Positions 45,830 through 55,024 of a DNA stretch of 64,000 nt are shown here, in pieces. Numbering within the stretch: position 1 is the stretch's first letter; each line of letters opens with the position of its first letter. The position numbers and the translations under genes were made by a program. The notes under the pieces are model-generated. The model ran no database searches, had not been told where the DNA came from, and saw only the letters and a list, made by a program, of their open reading frames with translations. Location: assembly GCA_014803435.1 (NCBI GenBank), contig JACYFD010000004.1, positions 62,001 to 126,000 of the forward strand. The letters are read 5' to 3'. The stretch comes from Cellulosimicrobium terreum (GTDB lineage: Bacteria; Actinomycetota; Actinomycetes; Actinomycetales; Cellulomonadaceae).

Positions 45830-47478
45830 CTTCCTCCTCCACGCCGGCGCCGGGGACCCCGGACGGGTTCGCGGCCGGCGCGTCGGACGACGGGCTCCTC
45901 GACCCGGAGGACCCCGCGGCCACCTACGTCCTCGAGCCCGACGTCGTCGCACCGCTCGTCGCGCGCCTCGTCACGAGCAGCTCCGCGGGATCCCACCGCT
46001 CGGTGCTGCCCTTCACGGGGGCTCCGCTCGCGTCGTTCCCCACGTCGTCGCCGCAGGACGTCGCGCTGGCCGTCGGGCGTGCGCGCGCCGCGCAGCGCGC
46101 GTGGGCCCGGGTCCCGGTCGCCGAGCGCGCGCGGGTGGTGCGACGGTTCGGTGAGCTCGTCCTCGCCGAGCAGTCGGACGGCCTCGACCTCGTGCAGATG
46201 GAGTCGGGCAAGTCGCGACGCAGCGCCTTCGAGGAGGTCGCGGACCTCGCGATCCTCACGCGCCATTACGCCGCCCGGGGCCCTCGCTATCTCGCGGACC
46301 GTCGGGAACCGGGCATGCTCCCGGTGCTCACCGGCACCCGGGTCCACCGGCGTCCTGTGGGCGTCGTCGGGGTGATCGCGCCCTGGAACTACCCGCTCAC
46401 CCTGGCCTTCGCCGAGGCCGTGCCGGCCCTGCTCGCCGGGAACGGCGTCGTGCTGAAGCCCGACCCCCAGACGACCCTCTCGGCGCTGTGGGGCGTGGAG
46501 CTCCTCGAGCGGGCCGGCCTCCCGGCCGACCTGATGCTGGTCGTCGCCGGCGGCGGGGAGATCGGCGCGGCACTCACGGACCTCGTCGACCACATCGCGT
46601 TCACGGGCTCGACCGCGACCGGTCGCACGGTCGCGGCGCGCGCCGGGGAACGACTGATCGGGGCGACTCTCGAGCTGGGCGGGAAGAACCCGCTCTACGT
46701 CGCTGCCGACGCCGACGTCCGGGCGGCCGCCCGCGGCGCCGTGCGGGCGTGCTTCGGGAGCTCGGGCGAGCTGTGCGTCTCGATCGAGCGGCTCGTCCTG
46801 CACGAGGCGGTGGCGGACGCCTTCCTGGACGAGTTCGTGCCGCTCGTGCGTGCCATGCATCTCGGTGCCGGTCTCGACTACACCGCGGACATGGGGTCGC
46901 TGACCTCGCAGGCGCAGCTCGACCGGGTGGTGGCGCACGTCGACGACGCGCTCGCGCGCGGCGCGCGGGTTCTCGCCGGTGGCGTGCACCGTGCGGACAT
47001 CGGGCCGCTGTTCTACGCGCCGACGGTCCTCGACGACGTGCCCGACGACGCGCTGTGCAGCCGCGAGGAGACGTTCGGCCCGGTCGTGTCGGTGTACCGC
47101 GTCTCGAGCGACGACGAGGCCGTGCGGGTCATGAACGACAGCGAGCTCGGGCTCAACGCGAGCGTGTGGACGCGCGACGCGGCCCGCGGGCGCCGGATCG
47201 CGGCACAGGTCGAGGCGGGCACCGTGAACGTCAACGACGGGTACTCGGCGGCCTGGGGCTCCGTGGGTGCGCCGATGGGCGGGTTCAAGGCGTCGGGCCT
47301 CGGCCGGCGCCACGGCCGCGAAGGGATCGAGGCGCTCACCGAGGCGCAGACGATCTCCGTCCAGCGCGGCGCCAACCAGGGACTGACGCTCGACGCGCTC
47401 TACGCCCTGGGGGGCGAGCTGCCGAGCCGTGTCCTCACGGTGGCGCTGAACGCGATGCGGCGGCTGCGTCTCCCGTAG
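45826..47478 (+). CDS. Succinate-semialdehyde dehydrogenase-type aldehyde dehydrogenase
   Basis: The 550-residue NAD(P)-dependent enzyme has GVIAPWNYPL, FTGSTATGRTVA, the catalytic-base Glu in TLELGGKNPLY and the nucleophile Cys317 in SSGELCVSIERL, followed by ETFGPVVSVY. It most resembles the actinobacterial GabD2-type succinic semialdehyde dehydrogenase, but the exact aldehyde is not proven. Its N-terminal ~50 residues extend beyond the domain. It is convergent with the DUF218 gene and has its own leaderless -10. Confidence 0.85.
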   Translation: MTSSSTPAPGTPDGFAAGASDDGLLDPEDPAATYVLEPDVVAPLVARLVTSSSAGSHRSVLPFTGAPLASFPTSSPQDVALAVGRARAAQRAWARVPVAERARVVRRFGELVLAEQSDGLDLVQMESGKSRRSAFEEVADLAILTRHYAARGPRYLADRREPGMLPVLTGTRVHRRPVGVVGVIAPWNYPLTLAFAEAVPALLAGNGVVLKPDPQTTLSALWGVELLERAGLPADLMLVVAGGGEIGAALTDLVDHIAFTGSTATGRTVAARAGERLIGATLELGGKNPLYVAADADVRAAARGAVRACFGSSGELCVSIERLVLHEAVADAFLDEFVPLVRAMHLGAGLDYTADMGSLTSQAQLDRVVAHVDDALARGARVLAGGVHRADIGPLFYAPTVLDDVPDDALCSREETFGPVVSVYRVSSDDEAVRVMNDSELGLNASVWTRDAARGRRIAAQVEAGTVNVNDGYSAAWGSVGAPMGGFKASGLGRRHGREGIEALTEAQTISVQRGANQGLTLDALYALGGELPSRVLTVALNAMRRLRLP

Positions 47479-47493
47479 CGGCGTCCCGCAACG

Positions 47494-48096
47494 TCACGGG
47501 CGCACGGCGTCGAGCACGGCCTTCACCGCCGCCGGGACCTCCCGCACCCGGTAGAGCACGGCCTTGTACGGCTCGACGCTCTCGGCGCTCACCCCCACGC
47601 CCACCGCGTCGAGCCCGGAGACCCGGCAGGAGAACAGCGCACGCGGCAGGTGGTAGCCCTGCGTGACGACGACCGCGGTCGTCATCCCGTACTCCGACAC
47701 CGCGCGCGTGCACGTCGCGTGCGTGTCGTAGCCCTCGCGGTCCAGGAGGATCGCGTCGTCCGGCACGCCGCGGTCCAGCAGCCACGAGCGCATCGAGCCC
47801 GGCTCGTCGTAGTCGTCGTGCGCGTCGCCGCTGACGATGACGACGGGCGCGACGCCGCGCGCGTACAGGTCGGCCGCGGCGTCCAGCCGCCGACGCAGGT
47901 ACGTCGACGGGGACCCGTCCGGCCGGATCCCGGCGCCGAGCACCACGATCGCGTCGCTCCCGGGGACGTCGTCGGGCTGCGCCACGTGGGACCGCCCGAC
48001 CCACTGCACGACGACGAACGGTGCCAGCACCAGCAGCCCGAGCGCGGCGGCACCGACGGCGAGCATCTGGCGTCGCCGCGGGGTCCCGCGGGTCAT
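47494..48096 (-). CDS. DUF218 (YdcF/SanA-like) membrane protein
   Basis: This 200-residue protein has one N-terminal membrane segment (residues ~11-31) and an extracytoplasmic DUF218 domain: DAIVVLGAGIRPDGSPSTYLRRRLDAA, VVIVSGDAHDDYDEPGSM, and VVVTQGYHLPRALF. SanA/YdcF proteins are linked to envelope integrity, with no settled reaction. The ATG overlaps the stop of the HD-domain gene by four bases, making it the last gene of the five-gene xfp operon. Confidence 0.85.
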   Translation of the reverse strand: MTRGTPRRRQMLAVGAAALGLLVLAPFVVVQWVGRSHVAQPDDVPGSDAIVVLGAGIRPDGSPSTYLRRRLDAAADLYARGVAPVVIVSGDAHDDYDEPGSMRSWLLDRGVPDDAILLDREGYDTHATCTRAVSEYGMTTAVVVTQGYHLPRALFSCRVSGLDAVGVGVSAESVEPYKAVLYRVREVPAAVKAVLDAVRP

Positions 48097-49001
48097 GCGT
48101 CGAGCACCGTGAGCTCCGCGCGCAGGTTCGCCTGCGCGCGGGCCTCCCAGCGGGCCGCCGCGGTCGGCGTGCGGTACAGCGCTCCGCCGGCGAGCAACGA
48201 GCGCAGCACGGTGGCCCGACCAGAGCGGAACCCGTCGTCGGGGACGTGGGCGTACTCCGCGCGGACCTGGCGCACGTACCGCGCGTACCGGTCCGGCGCG
48301 GCCGCGAGGATCGCGAGGTCGGCGTCCGAGACGAGGGCGCCGGACGCGTCGTCGGGCGCGGGGGAGTGGTCGGCGGTCACGAGGACGAGGCGTGCGACCT
48401 CGTCGGCCGCGTCGTCGTCGAGGTGCGGCGCGAGCAGACGTCGCGCCAGCCCGGCGGAGCGCTCCTCGTCGAGTCCCGCCTCGCCGTCGTGCACGGCGTC
48501 GTGGAACCACAGCGCGAGCGCGGCCGACCGCGACATGGCTGGGGCGGCACCCCCGCCGTCGGGCGTCCGGGCCTCGCCGCCGAGGAGATCGAGCGAGTCG
48601 AGCGCGTGCACCAGGTGCTCGGGCCCGTGGTAGACGCGGTGCGGCTCGTGCCAGCGCTCCACGAGCTCGACGCCGACCGCGCGCGCCCCGGGGAGCAGCG
48701 CGTCCCAGCGGTCGAGCAGCGCACCTGCCTTCGCGGCGCGGCGAGCACGTCCAGGTACGCGCAGGCCGGATGCGCCGAGCCGGCGGGCGAGCTCGCGCCC
48801 GTCGACCGTCACCGCTCCCGCGGCGACCGCGGCGTCGTACCGGTCGGCCGCGACGTCGTAGTGGTCGAGGTCGAACGCGCGGCGGCTCAGCCCGATCGTC
48901 GCGGCGAGCGCGTGCAGCTCGGCGAGCGACGTGTCCGAGACCAGGTGGCTGAACACCGTCCCGTGCGCGGGCCACAGGGGCGGGTCGACGAAGACGGTCA
49001 C
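48093..49001 (-). CDS. DUF4031-HD fusion protein
   Basis: The 302-residue product joins two modules. Residues 1-85 match DUF4031 (VTVFVDPPLWPAHGTVFSHLVSD, LSRRAFDLDHYDVAADRYD, RELARRLGASGLRVPGR). Residues ~110-300 form an HD-type hydrolase: His125 in RVYHGPEHLVHAL, HisAsp 167-168 in ALWFHDAVHDGEAGLDEERSA, TADHSP and an Asp in SDADLAIL. It is probably a metal-dependent phosphohydrolase of unknown substrate. GTG 49001 overlaps the ackA stop (GTGA), so it is coupled to acetate kinase. Confidence 0.82.
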   Translation of the reverse strand: MTVFVDPPLWPAHGTVFSHLVSDTSLAELHALAATIGLSRRAFDLDHYDVAADRYDAAVAAGAVTVDGRELARRLGASGLRVPGRARRAAKAGALLDRWDALLPGARAVGVELVERWHEPHRVYHGPEHLVHALDSLDLLGGEARTPDGGGAAPAMSRSAALALWFHDAVHDGEAGLDEERSAGLARRLLAPHLDDDAADEVARLVLVTADHSPAPDDASGALVSDADLAILAAAPDRYARYVRQVRAEYAHVPDDGFRSGRATVLRSLLAGGALYRTPTAAARWEARAQANLRAELTVLDA

Positions 49002-50245
49002 CCGCGCTCGACGACCTCGACGCACTGGCGCGCGATCGCGAGCTCCTCCATCGTCGGGACGACCATGACGAGCGTGCTCGTCCAGTCGGGGGAGATGACA
49101 CGTGGCTCGGCCGACCGGACCGCGTTGCGCTCCGGGTCGACCGCGATCCCCATCGGCTCCAGCCCGTCCGCGACGGCGGCGCGCACGTCCGCGTCGTTCT
49201 CGCCGACGCCGGCTGTGAACGCCACGACGTCGACCCGTCCCAGGACGGCGGCGTAGGCGCCGACGTACTTGCGCAGCCGGTGGATGTAGACGTCGAACGC
49301 GCGCTTGGCGTCGTCGTCGCCCGCGTCGATGAGCCGGCGCAGCTCGCGGAAGTCGTTCTCCCCGGCGAGCCCCTTCATCCCGGAACGCTTGTTGAACAGG
49401 TCGTCGATCTCGTCGATGCTCATGCCGGCGTTGCGCGCGAGATGGAACACCACGGCCGCGTCGATGTCGCCCGTGCGCGTGCCCATGACGAGGCCCTCGA
49501 GCGGGGTCATGCCCATCGACGTGTCGACCGCGACGCCACCGCGGACGGCGGAGGCCGACGCGCCGTTGCCCAGGTGCAGCACGACCGTGTTGAGCGACTC
49601 CACGCGCCGGCCCAGCACGCGCGCCACCTTGCCCGACACGTACTGGTGGCTCGTGCCGTGGAAGCCGTACCTCCGCACGCCGTGCTCCGCGGCGACGCCG
49701 CGTTCGAGCGCGTAGGTCGACGCGGCGTCCGGCAGCGAGGTGAAGAACGCGGTGTCGAACACGGCGACGTGCGGGACGTCGGGCAGGAGCTCGCGCGCGA
49801 CCTTGATGCCGGTGACGTTCGGCGGGTTGTGCAACGGCGCGAGGGGGGACAGGTCCGCGATCTGGCGCACGACGTCGTCGTCCACGAGCACCGGCTGGGA
49901 GAAGATCGCCCCGCCGTGCACGACCCGGTGACCGACCGCGTACACGTCGGCGTCCGCGAGCCTCGGCCCCACCTCGTCGAACAGGCCGAGCGCGATGCGC
50001 AGCGCGTCGCCGTGGTCGGCGACCTCCTGCTCGCGCGTCGTCGTGTTCCCGGCGAACCGGTGCTTGACGATCCCCGATGCCTCGCCGATCCGCTCGATGG
50101 TGCCCGCGGCGATCGCCTCGCCGCCGACCGGGTTCACGAGCTGGTACTTGAGCGACGACGACCCGGAGTTCAGGACGAGCACCGACCCGTGTGCCCCGTA
50201 GGCGCTGTAGGGGTTGGGGCGCTCGCCCTCGGGCAGGATCGTCAT
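48998..50245 (-). CDS. ackA: Acetate kinase
   Basis: AckA transfers the phosphate of acetyl phosphate to ADP. The 415-residue protein has VLVLNSGSSSLKYQLV near residue 22, GHRVVHGG, FDTAFFTSLPD, RRYGFHGTSHQYVS, LHLGNGASASAV, MGMTPLEGLVMGTRTGD and VDVVAFTAGVGEND. An unusual ~20-residue N-terminal extension precedes the first motif. ATG 50245 overlaps the pta stop by four bases. Together with Xfp and Pta it makes ATP and acetate. Confidence 0.97.
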   Translation of the reverse strand: MTILPEGERPNPYSAYGAHGSVLVLNSGSSSLKYQLVNPVGGEAIAAGTIERIGEASGIVKHRFAGNTTTREQEVADHGDALRIALGLFDEVGPRLADADVYAVGHRVVHGGAIFSQPVLVDDDVVRQIADLSPLAPLHNPPNVTGIKVARELLPDVPHVAVFDTAFFTSLPDAASTYALERGVAAEHGVRRYGFHGTSHQYVSGKVARVLGRRVESLNTVVLHLGNGASASAVRGGVAVDTSMGMTPLEGLVMGTRTGDIDAAVVFHLARNAGMSIDEIDDLFNKRSGMKGLAGENDFRELRRLIDAGDDDAKRAFDVYIHRLRKYVGAYAAVLGRVDVVAFTAGVGENDADVRAAVADGLEPMGIAVDPERNAVRSAEPRVISPDWTSTLVMVVPTMEELAIARQCVEVVERG

Positions 50246-52368
50246 GAGGTGGCTCCCTGGGAGGCGGGGTTCGTGGTGGGCGCGCCCGACGTCTGCGCCT
50301 GGATCGCCGTGATGGCGACCGTGTTGACGATGTCCTGCACGAGCGCACCGCGCGACAGGTCGTTGACCGGCTTGTTCAGTCCCTGCAGCACCGGCCCGAC
50401 GGCGACGGCACCGGCCGAGCGCTGGACGGCCTTGTACGTGTTGTTGCCCGTGTTGAGGTCCGGGAAGATGAAGACGGTCGCGCGCCCCGCGACGTCGGAC
50501 CCCGGCATCTTCGAGGCGGCCACGGACGCGTCCACCGCGGCGTCGTACTGGATCGGACCCGCGACGAACAGGTCGGGCCGCCGCTCGCGGACGAGCGCCG
50601 TGCCGCGGCGGACCTTGTCGACGTCCGCCCCCGTGCCCGACTCGCCGGTCGAGTACGACAGCATCGCGACGCGCTGCTCGACGCCGAACTGTGCGGCCGT
50701 CGCCGAGGAGGAGATCGCGATGTCCGCGAGCTGCTCGGCCGTCGGGTCGGGGATGACGGCGCAGTCGCCGTAGACGAGGACACGGTCCTCGAGGCACATG
50801 AGGAACACGGACGACACGACGGAGACGCCCGGCTGGGTCTTGATGATCTCGAACGACGGCTTGATGGTGTGCGCGGTCGTGTGCTTGGCGCCCGACACCA
50901 TGCCGTCGGCGAGGCCGAGGTGGACCATCATCGTGCCGAAGTAGGACACGTCCTGGACGCGCTCGCGCGCCTCCTCGAGCGAGACGCCCTTGTGCGTGCG
51001 CAGGCGCACGTACTCGGTCGCGAACTGCTCGACGTGCTCCGGGTCGTGCGGGCTGAGGACGTGCGCCGCGTCGATGTCGAGGCCCAGCTCCGCGGCCCGG
51101 GCTCGCACGCGCTGCTCGTCACCGAGGATCGTGAGGTCCGCGACCTGGCGTCCCAGCAGGGTCGACGCCGCCCGCAGGATCCGGTCGTCGTCGCCCTCGG
51201 GCAGCACGACCCGCTTGCGGTCGGCCCGTGCCCGGGACAGCAGCTCGTACTCGAACATGAGGGGCGTGACGACCTCGGGTCGCGGGACGTCGAGCCCCGC
51301 CAGGAGCGCGGCGCCGTCGACGCTCTGCTCGAACAGCGCGAGCGCGGTGTCGACCTTGCGCTGCGCGTCCTTGGTCACGCGGCCGCGCGCACGCGCGGCC
51401 GCGCTGGCCGTGCGGAACGTCCCGAGGTCCGTACGGATGATCGGCAGGCTCGGGTCGAGGGCTGCGACGAGCCGCGCCGTCGACTCGGGCGGGAAGAACC
51501 CGCCGTTGAGGACGACGCCCGCGAGCGACGGGAACCCCGACGCCGCGTGCGCCGCGAGCAGGCCGATGAGGATGTCCACACGGTCGCCCGGCGTGATCAC
51601 GACCGCGCCGTCGGTCAGCCGGTCGAGCAGGTGCTCGAACGACATCGCGCCCACGAGCAGGTCCGTGGCCTCGCGCCCGAGGAGGGCCTCCTCGCCGAAC
51701 GCGAGCGTCCCGCCCACCGCCTCCATGAGCGCGCGGACGGTCGGCGCGTCGAGGAACGGGTCCTCGGGGACGGCCCATCCGGGCACGGACTCCGGGTCGG
51801 GCGCCGCGAGGAGGGCACGCACGTCGTCCAGGTCGGAGGGCGTGATGCGGTTCGCGACGACCCCGATCGGCTGGGCGTGCTGCGAGCGCAGCTCGGCGAC
51901 GCTCACCTCGATGAGGTTCCCCACGGCGTCGGGCGCACGACCCTTGCCGGAGACGACCAGCAGGACCGGGGCGCCGAGGTTCGCCGCGACCCGCGCGTTG
52001 AACGACAGCTCGGTGGGCCCGGCGACGTCCGTGTAGTCGGTCCCGACGACCACGACGAAGTCGCACGTGCTCGCGACCTCGTGGTAGCGCGTGACGATGC
52101 GGGACAGCGCGGCCTCGGGGTCGGCGTGCACGTCGTCGTACGTGACACCGATCGACTGCTCGGCCGTCAGGTCGACACCGTCGTGCGCGAGCAGGAGCTC
52201 GAGCACGTAGTCCTGCGCGTCGGGTCCCGCGGACCGGGTGACCGGCCGGAAGACCCCGACCCGCTGGACCTTGCGGGCCAGCAGGTCGAGGACCCCGAGC
52301 GCGATCGTGGACTTGCCCGTCTCGCCCTCCGGCGAGGCGATGTAGATGCTGCGAGCGGGTCCGCTCAC
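50242..52368 (-). CDS. pta: Phosphate acetyltransferase (three-domain form)
   Basis: Pta interconverts acetyl-CoA and acetyl phosphate. The 708-residue protein has an N-terminal P-loop domain like dethiobiotin synthetase ([19 protein letters not shown]), a DRTGG middle domain, and the C-terminal catalytic domain ([66 protein letters not shown]). This long form is typical of actinobacteria. GTG 52368 overlaps the xfp stop. Acetyl phosphate from Xfp can be shared between Pta and AckA. Confidence 0.96.
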   Translation of the reverse strand: MSGPARSIYIASPEGETGKSTIALGVLDLLARKVQRVGVFRPVTRSAGPDAQDYVLELLLAHDGVDLTAEQSIGVTYDDVHADPEAALSRIVTRYHEVASTCDFVVVVGTDYTDVAGPTELSFNARVAANLGAPVLLVVSGKGRAPDAVGNLIEVSVAELRSQHAQPIGVVANRITPSDLDDVRALLAAPDPESVPGWAVPEDPFLDAPTVRALMEAVGGTLAFGEEALLGREATDLLVGAMSFEHLLDRLTDGAVVITPGDRVDILIGLLAAHAASGFPSLAGVVLNGGFFPPESTARLVAALDPSLPIIRTDLGTFRTASAAARARGRVTKDAQRKVDTALALFEQSVDGAALLAGLDVPRPEVVTPLMFEYELLSRARADRKRVVLPEGDDDRILRAASTLLGRQVADLTILGDEQRVRARAAELGLDIDAAHVLSPHDPEHVEQFATEYVRLRTHKGVSLEEARERVQDVSYFGTMMVHLGLADGMVSGAKHTTAHTIKPSFEIIKTQPGVSVVSSVFLMCLEDRVLVYGDCAVIPDPTAEQLADIAISSSATAAQFGVEQRVAMLSYSTGESGTGADVDKVRRGTALVRERRPDLFVAGPIQYDAAVDASVAASKMPGSDVAGRATVFIFPDLNTGNNTYKAVQRSAGAVAVGPVLQGLNKPVNDLSRGALVQDIVNTVAITAIQAQTSGAPTTNPASQGATS

Positions 52369-54878
52369 TCGTTGTCTCCTCCTGTGTCCTGCACGGCGCC
52401 TCGGGCAGCGCTCGCACCGTCGTACTGCGGCCCGCCCTCGCCGGTCCCGGTGTCGCCGGAGTCCGGCCACACCCAGTCGCGCACCTCGGGGAGATCCTCC
52501 CCGTGCGCCCGCGTGTACTGGCGCGCGGCGAGGCGCGCGTCGACCATCTCCTGGCGCAGGATCGCCGCTCGCGAGCGCAGCGACGGCACGCGGTCGATGA
52601 CGTCGATCACCAGGTGGAAGCGGTCGATGTCGTTGAGCATCGCCATGTCGAAGGGCGTCGTCGTCGTGCCCTCCTCCTTGTACCCGCGGACGTGGATGTT
52701 GGCGTGGTTGGTCCGGCGGTAGGTCAGGCGGTGGATGAGCCACGGGTAGCCGTGGTAGTTGAAGATCACCGGCTTGTCGGCCGTGAACAGCGTGTCGAAG
52801 TCCTTGTCGGACAGCCCGTGCGGGTGCTCGTGCTCGTCCTGCAGGCGCATGAGGTCGACGACGTTCACGACGCGCACCTTGAGCTCCGGGACCCGCTTGC
52901 GCAGGATGTCCGCCGCGGCGAGCACCTCGAGCGTGGGCACGTCACCGGCGCACCCGAGCACGACGTCGAGGTCCTCGCCCTCGACCTCGGTGCCCGCCCA
53001 GTCCCAGATGCCGAGGCCGCGCGTGCAGTGCGCGATCGCGTCGGGCATCGACAGGAACTGCGGGGCCGGCTGCTTGCCCGCGACGACGACGTTCACGTAC
53101 TGGCGCGACCGCAGGCAGTGGTCGTACGTCGACAGGAGCGTGTTGGCGTCCGGCGGCAGGTAGACGCGGACGATCTCCGCCTTCTTGTTCACCACGTGGT
53201 CGATGAAGCCGGGGTCCTGGTGGCTGAAGCCGTTGTGGTCCTGCCGCCACACGTGGCTCGACAGGAGGTAGTTGAGGCTCGCGACCGGCCTGCGCCACGG
53301 GATGTGGTTGGTGACCTTGAGCCACTTGGCGTGCTGGTTGAACATCGAGTCGACGATGTGGATGAAGGCCTCGTAGCTGGTGAACAGGCCGTGGCGTCCC
53401 GTGAGCAGGTAGCCCTCGAGCCAGCCCTGGCACTGGTGCTCGCTCAGCATCTCCATGACCCGGCCGGCGCGCGCGAGGTGCTCGTCGACGTCGGGGCCGT
53501 AGAAGTCGGCGTTCCACTGCTTGTCGGTGGTCTCGAAGACCGCCTGCAGACGGTTCGACGCCGTCTCGTCGGGACCGAAGATGCGGAAGTTGTCGGGGTT
53601 GAGGCGCACCACGTCGTTCAGCCACTGCCCCAGCACCCGGGTCGCCTCCGCGACGGCGGCGCCGCCGGGAGAGGACACGTCCACCGCGTAGTCGCGGAAG
53701 TCGGGCAGGCGCAGGTCCTTGAGCAGCAGCCCACCGTTGGCGTGCGGGTTGTCGCTCATGCGCAGCGTGCCCTGCGGGGCGAGCGCCGCGAGGTCGGCGT
53801 CGAGGCGACCGTCCTCGTCGAACAGCTCGTCGGCGCGGTACGACTCGAGCCAGCCCTTGAGGACCTGCAGGTGCTCGGGGGTGTCACGGGCGCTCGCGAG
53901 CGGGACCTGGTGCGCGCGCCACGAGTCCTCGGTCTTCTTGCCGTCGATCTCTGGCGGGCAGGTCCAGCCCTTGGGGGTGCGGAAGACGATCATGGGCCAG
54001 GCCGGTCGCTCGTCCTCGCCCGCCACCGCGTCGGCCTTGATCTGCGCGATGTGGTTGAGCACCTCGTCCAGCAGGGTCGCGAAGCGCCGGTGCACCTCGG
54101 CGTGGTCCTCGCCGTCGAACCCGCCGGTGAAGAAGTACGGCGTGTGGCCGTAGCCGATCATGAGGGCCCGCAGCTCGTCCTCGCTGATGCGCGAGAGCAC
54201 CGTCGGGTTGGCGATCTTGTACCCGTTGAGGTGGAGGATCGGCAGCACGACGCCGTCGTTGCGCGCGTTGACGAACTTGTTCGAGTGCCAGCTCGTGGCG
54301 AGCGGCCCCGTCTCCGCCTCGCCGTCGCCCACCACGGCCGCGACGAGCAGGTCGGGGTTGTCGAACGCCGCGCCGTACGCGTGCGACAGCGCGTAGCCGA
54401 GCTCGCCGCCCTCGTGGATCGACCCCGGCGTCTCCGGTGCGACGTGGCTGGGGATGCCGCCGGGGAAGGAGAACTGCCGGAACAGGCGACGCAGGCCCTC
54501 GGAGTCCTGCGTGATGTCGGAGTAGACCTCGGAGTACGTGCCCTCGAGGTAGCTGTTGGCGACGAGCCCGGGGCCTCCGTGCCCCGGTCCGGCGACGTAG
54601 ATCGTCGACTGCCCGCGCTCCGCGATCGCGCGGTTGAGGTGCGCGTAGAGGAAGTTCAGGCCCGGCGTGGTGCCCCAGTGCCCGAGGAGGCGGGGCTTGA
54701 CGTCGTCGCGCGACAGCGGCGTGCGCAGCAGCGGGTTGGACAGGAGGTAGATCTGTCCGATGGACAGGTAGTTCGCCGCCCGCCACCACCCGTCGACGCG
54801 GCGCAGCGTCTCCTCGCTCAGTGGTGTCACGTCGGCGCTCTGCCAGGGGGTGGTCCTGCTGTCCGTGGTCGTGCTCAT
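52365..54878 (-). CDS. xfp: Phosphoketolase (xylulose-5-P/fructose-6-P)
   Basis: Xfp splits xylulose-5-phosphate or fructose-6-phosphate with phosphate to acetyl phosphate and a sugar phosphate, using thiamine diphosphate. The 837-residue protein is full length; diagnostic segments are [76 protein letters not shown] and [16 protein letters not shown] 54878 has AGGAG seven bases upstream. It heads the xfp-pta-ackA operon; whether it favours C5 or C6 substrate cannot be told. Confidence 0.97.
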   Translation of the reverse strand: MSTTTDSRTTPWQSADVTPLSEETLRRVDGWWRAANYLSIGQIYLLSNPLLRTPLSRDDVKPRLLGHWGTTPGLNFLYAHLNRAIAERGQSTIYVAGPGHGGPGLVANSYLEGTYSEVYSDITQDSEGLRRLFRQFSFPGGIPSHVAPETPGSIHEGGELGYALSHAYGAAFDNPDLLVAAVVGDGEAETGPLATSWHSNKFVNARNDGVVLPILHLNGYKIANPTVLSRISEDELRALMIGYGHTPYFFTGGFDGEDHAEVHRRFATLLDEVLNHIAQIKADAVAGEDERPAWPMIVFRTPKGWTCPPEIDGKKTEDSWRAHQVPLASARDTPEHLQVLKGWLESYRADELFDEDGRLDADLAALAPQGTLRMSDNPHANGGLLLKDLRLPDFRDYAVDVSSPGGAAVAEATRVLGQWLNDVVRLNPDNFRIFGPDETASNRLQAVFETTDKQWNADFYGPDVDEHLARAGRVMEMLSEHQCQGWLEGYLLTGRHGLFTSYEAFIHIVDSMFNQHAKWLKVTNHIPWRRPVASLNYLLSSHVWRQDHNGFSHQDPGFIDHVVNKKAEIVRVYLPPDANTLLSTYDHCLRSRQYVNVVVAGKQPAPQFLSMPDAIAHCTRGLGIWDWAGTEVEGEDLDVVLGCAGDVPTLEVLAAADILRKRVPELKVRVVNVVDLMRLQDEHEHPHGLSDKDFDTLFTADKPVIFNYHGYPWLIHRLTYRRTNHANIHVRGYKEEGTTTTPFDMAMLNDIDRFHLVIDVIDRVPSLRSRAAILRQEMVDARLAARQYTRAHGEDLPEVRDWVWPDSGDTGTGEGGPQYDGASAARGAVQDTGGDNE

Positions 54879-55024
54879 CTCACGCTCCTGCAAGGGTCGG
54901 CGTTCGTCGATGACTACGGCTTCATACAACCTCATCCACCAGGGGCGTGCACGGGGTTCGGTCCCGCGCACGGTGTGACGTGCGCCGGAACCGCTCGAAA
55001 GGGACGAAGGTCCCGCCCGGCGGG
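54879..55024 (-). promoter_or_regulatory. Upstream region of xfp
   Basis: This 146-bp gap between the xfp start and the end of the DUF11 gene holds the xfp ribosome binding site and must contain its promoter, but I find no convincing -35/-10 pair. A small GC hairpin near 55001-55014 might help terminate the DUF11 transcript. Confidence 0.35.
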
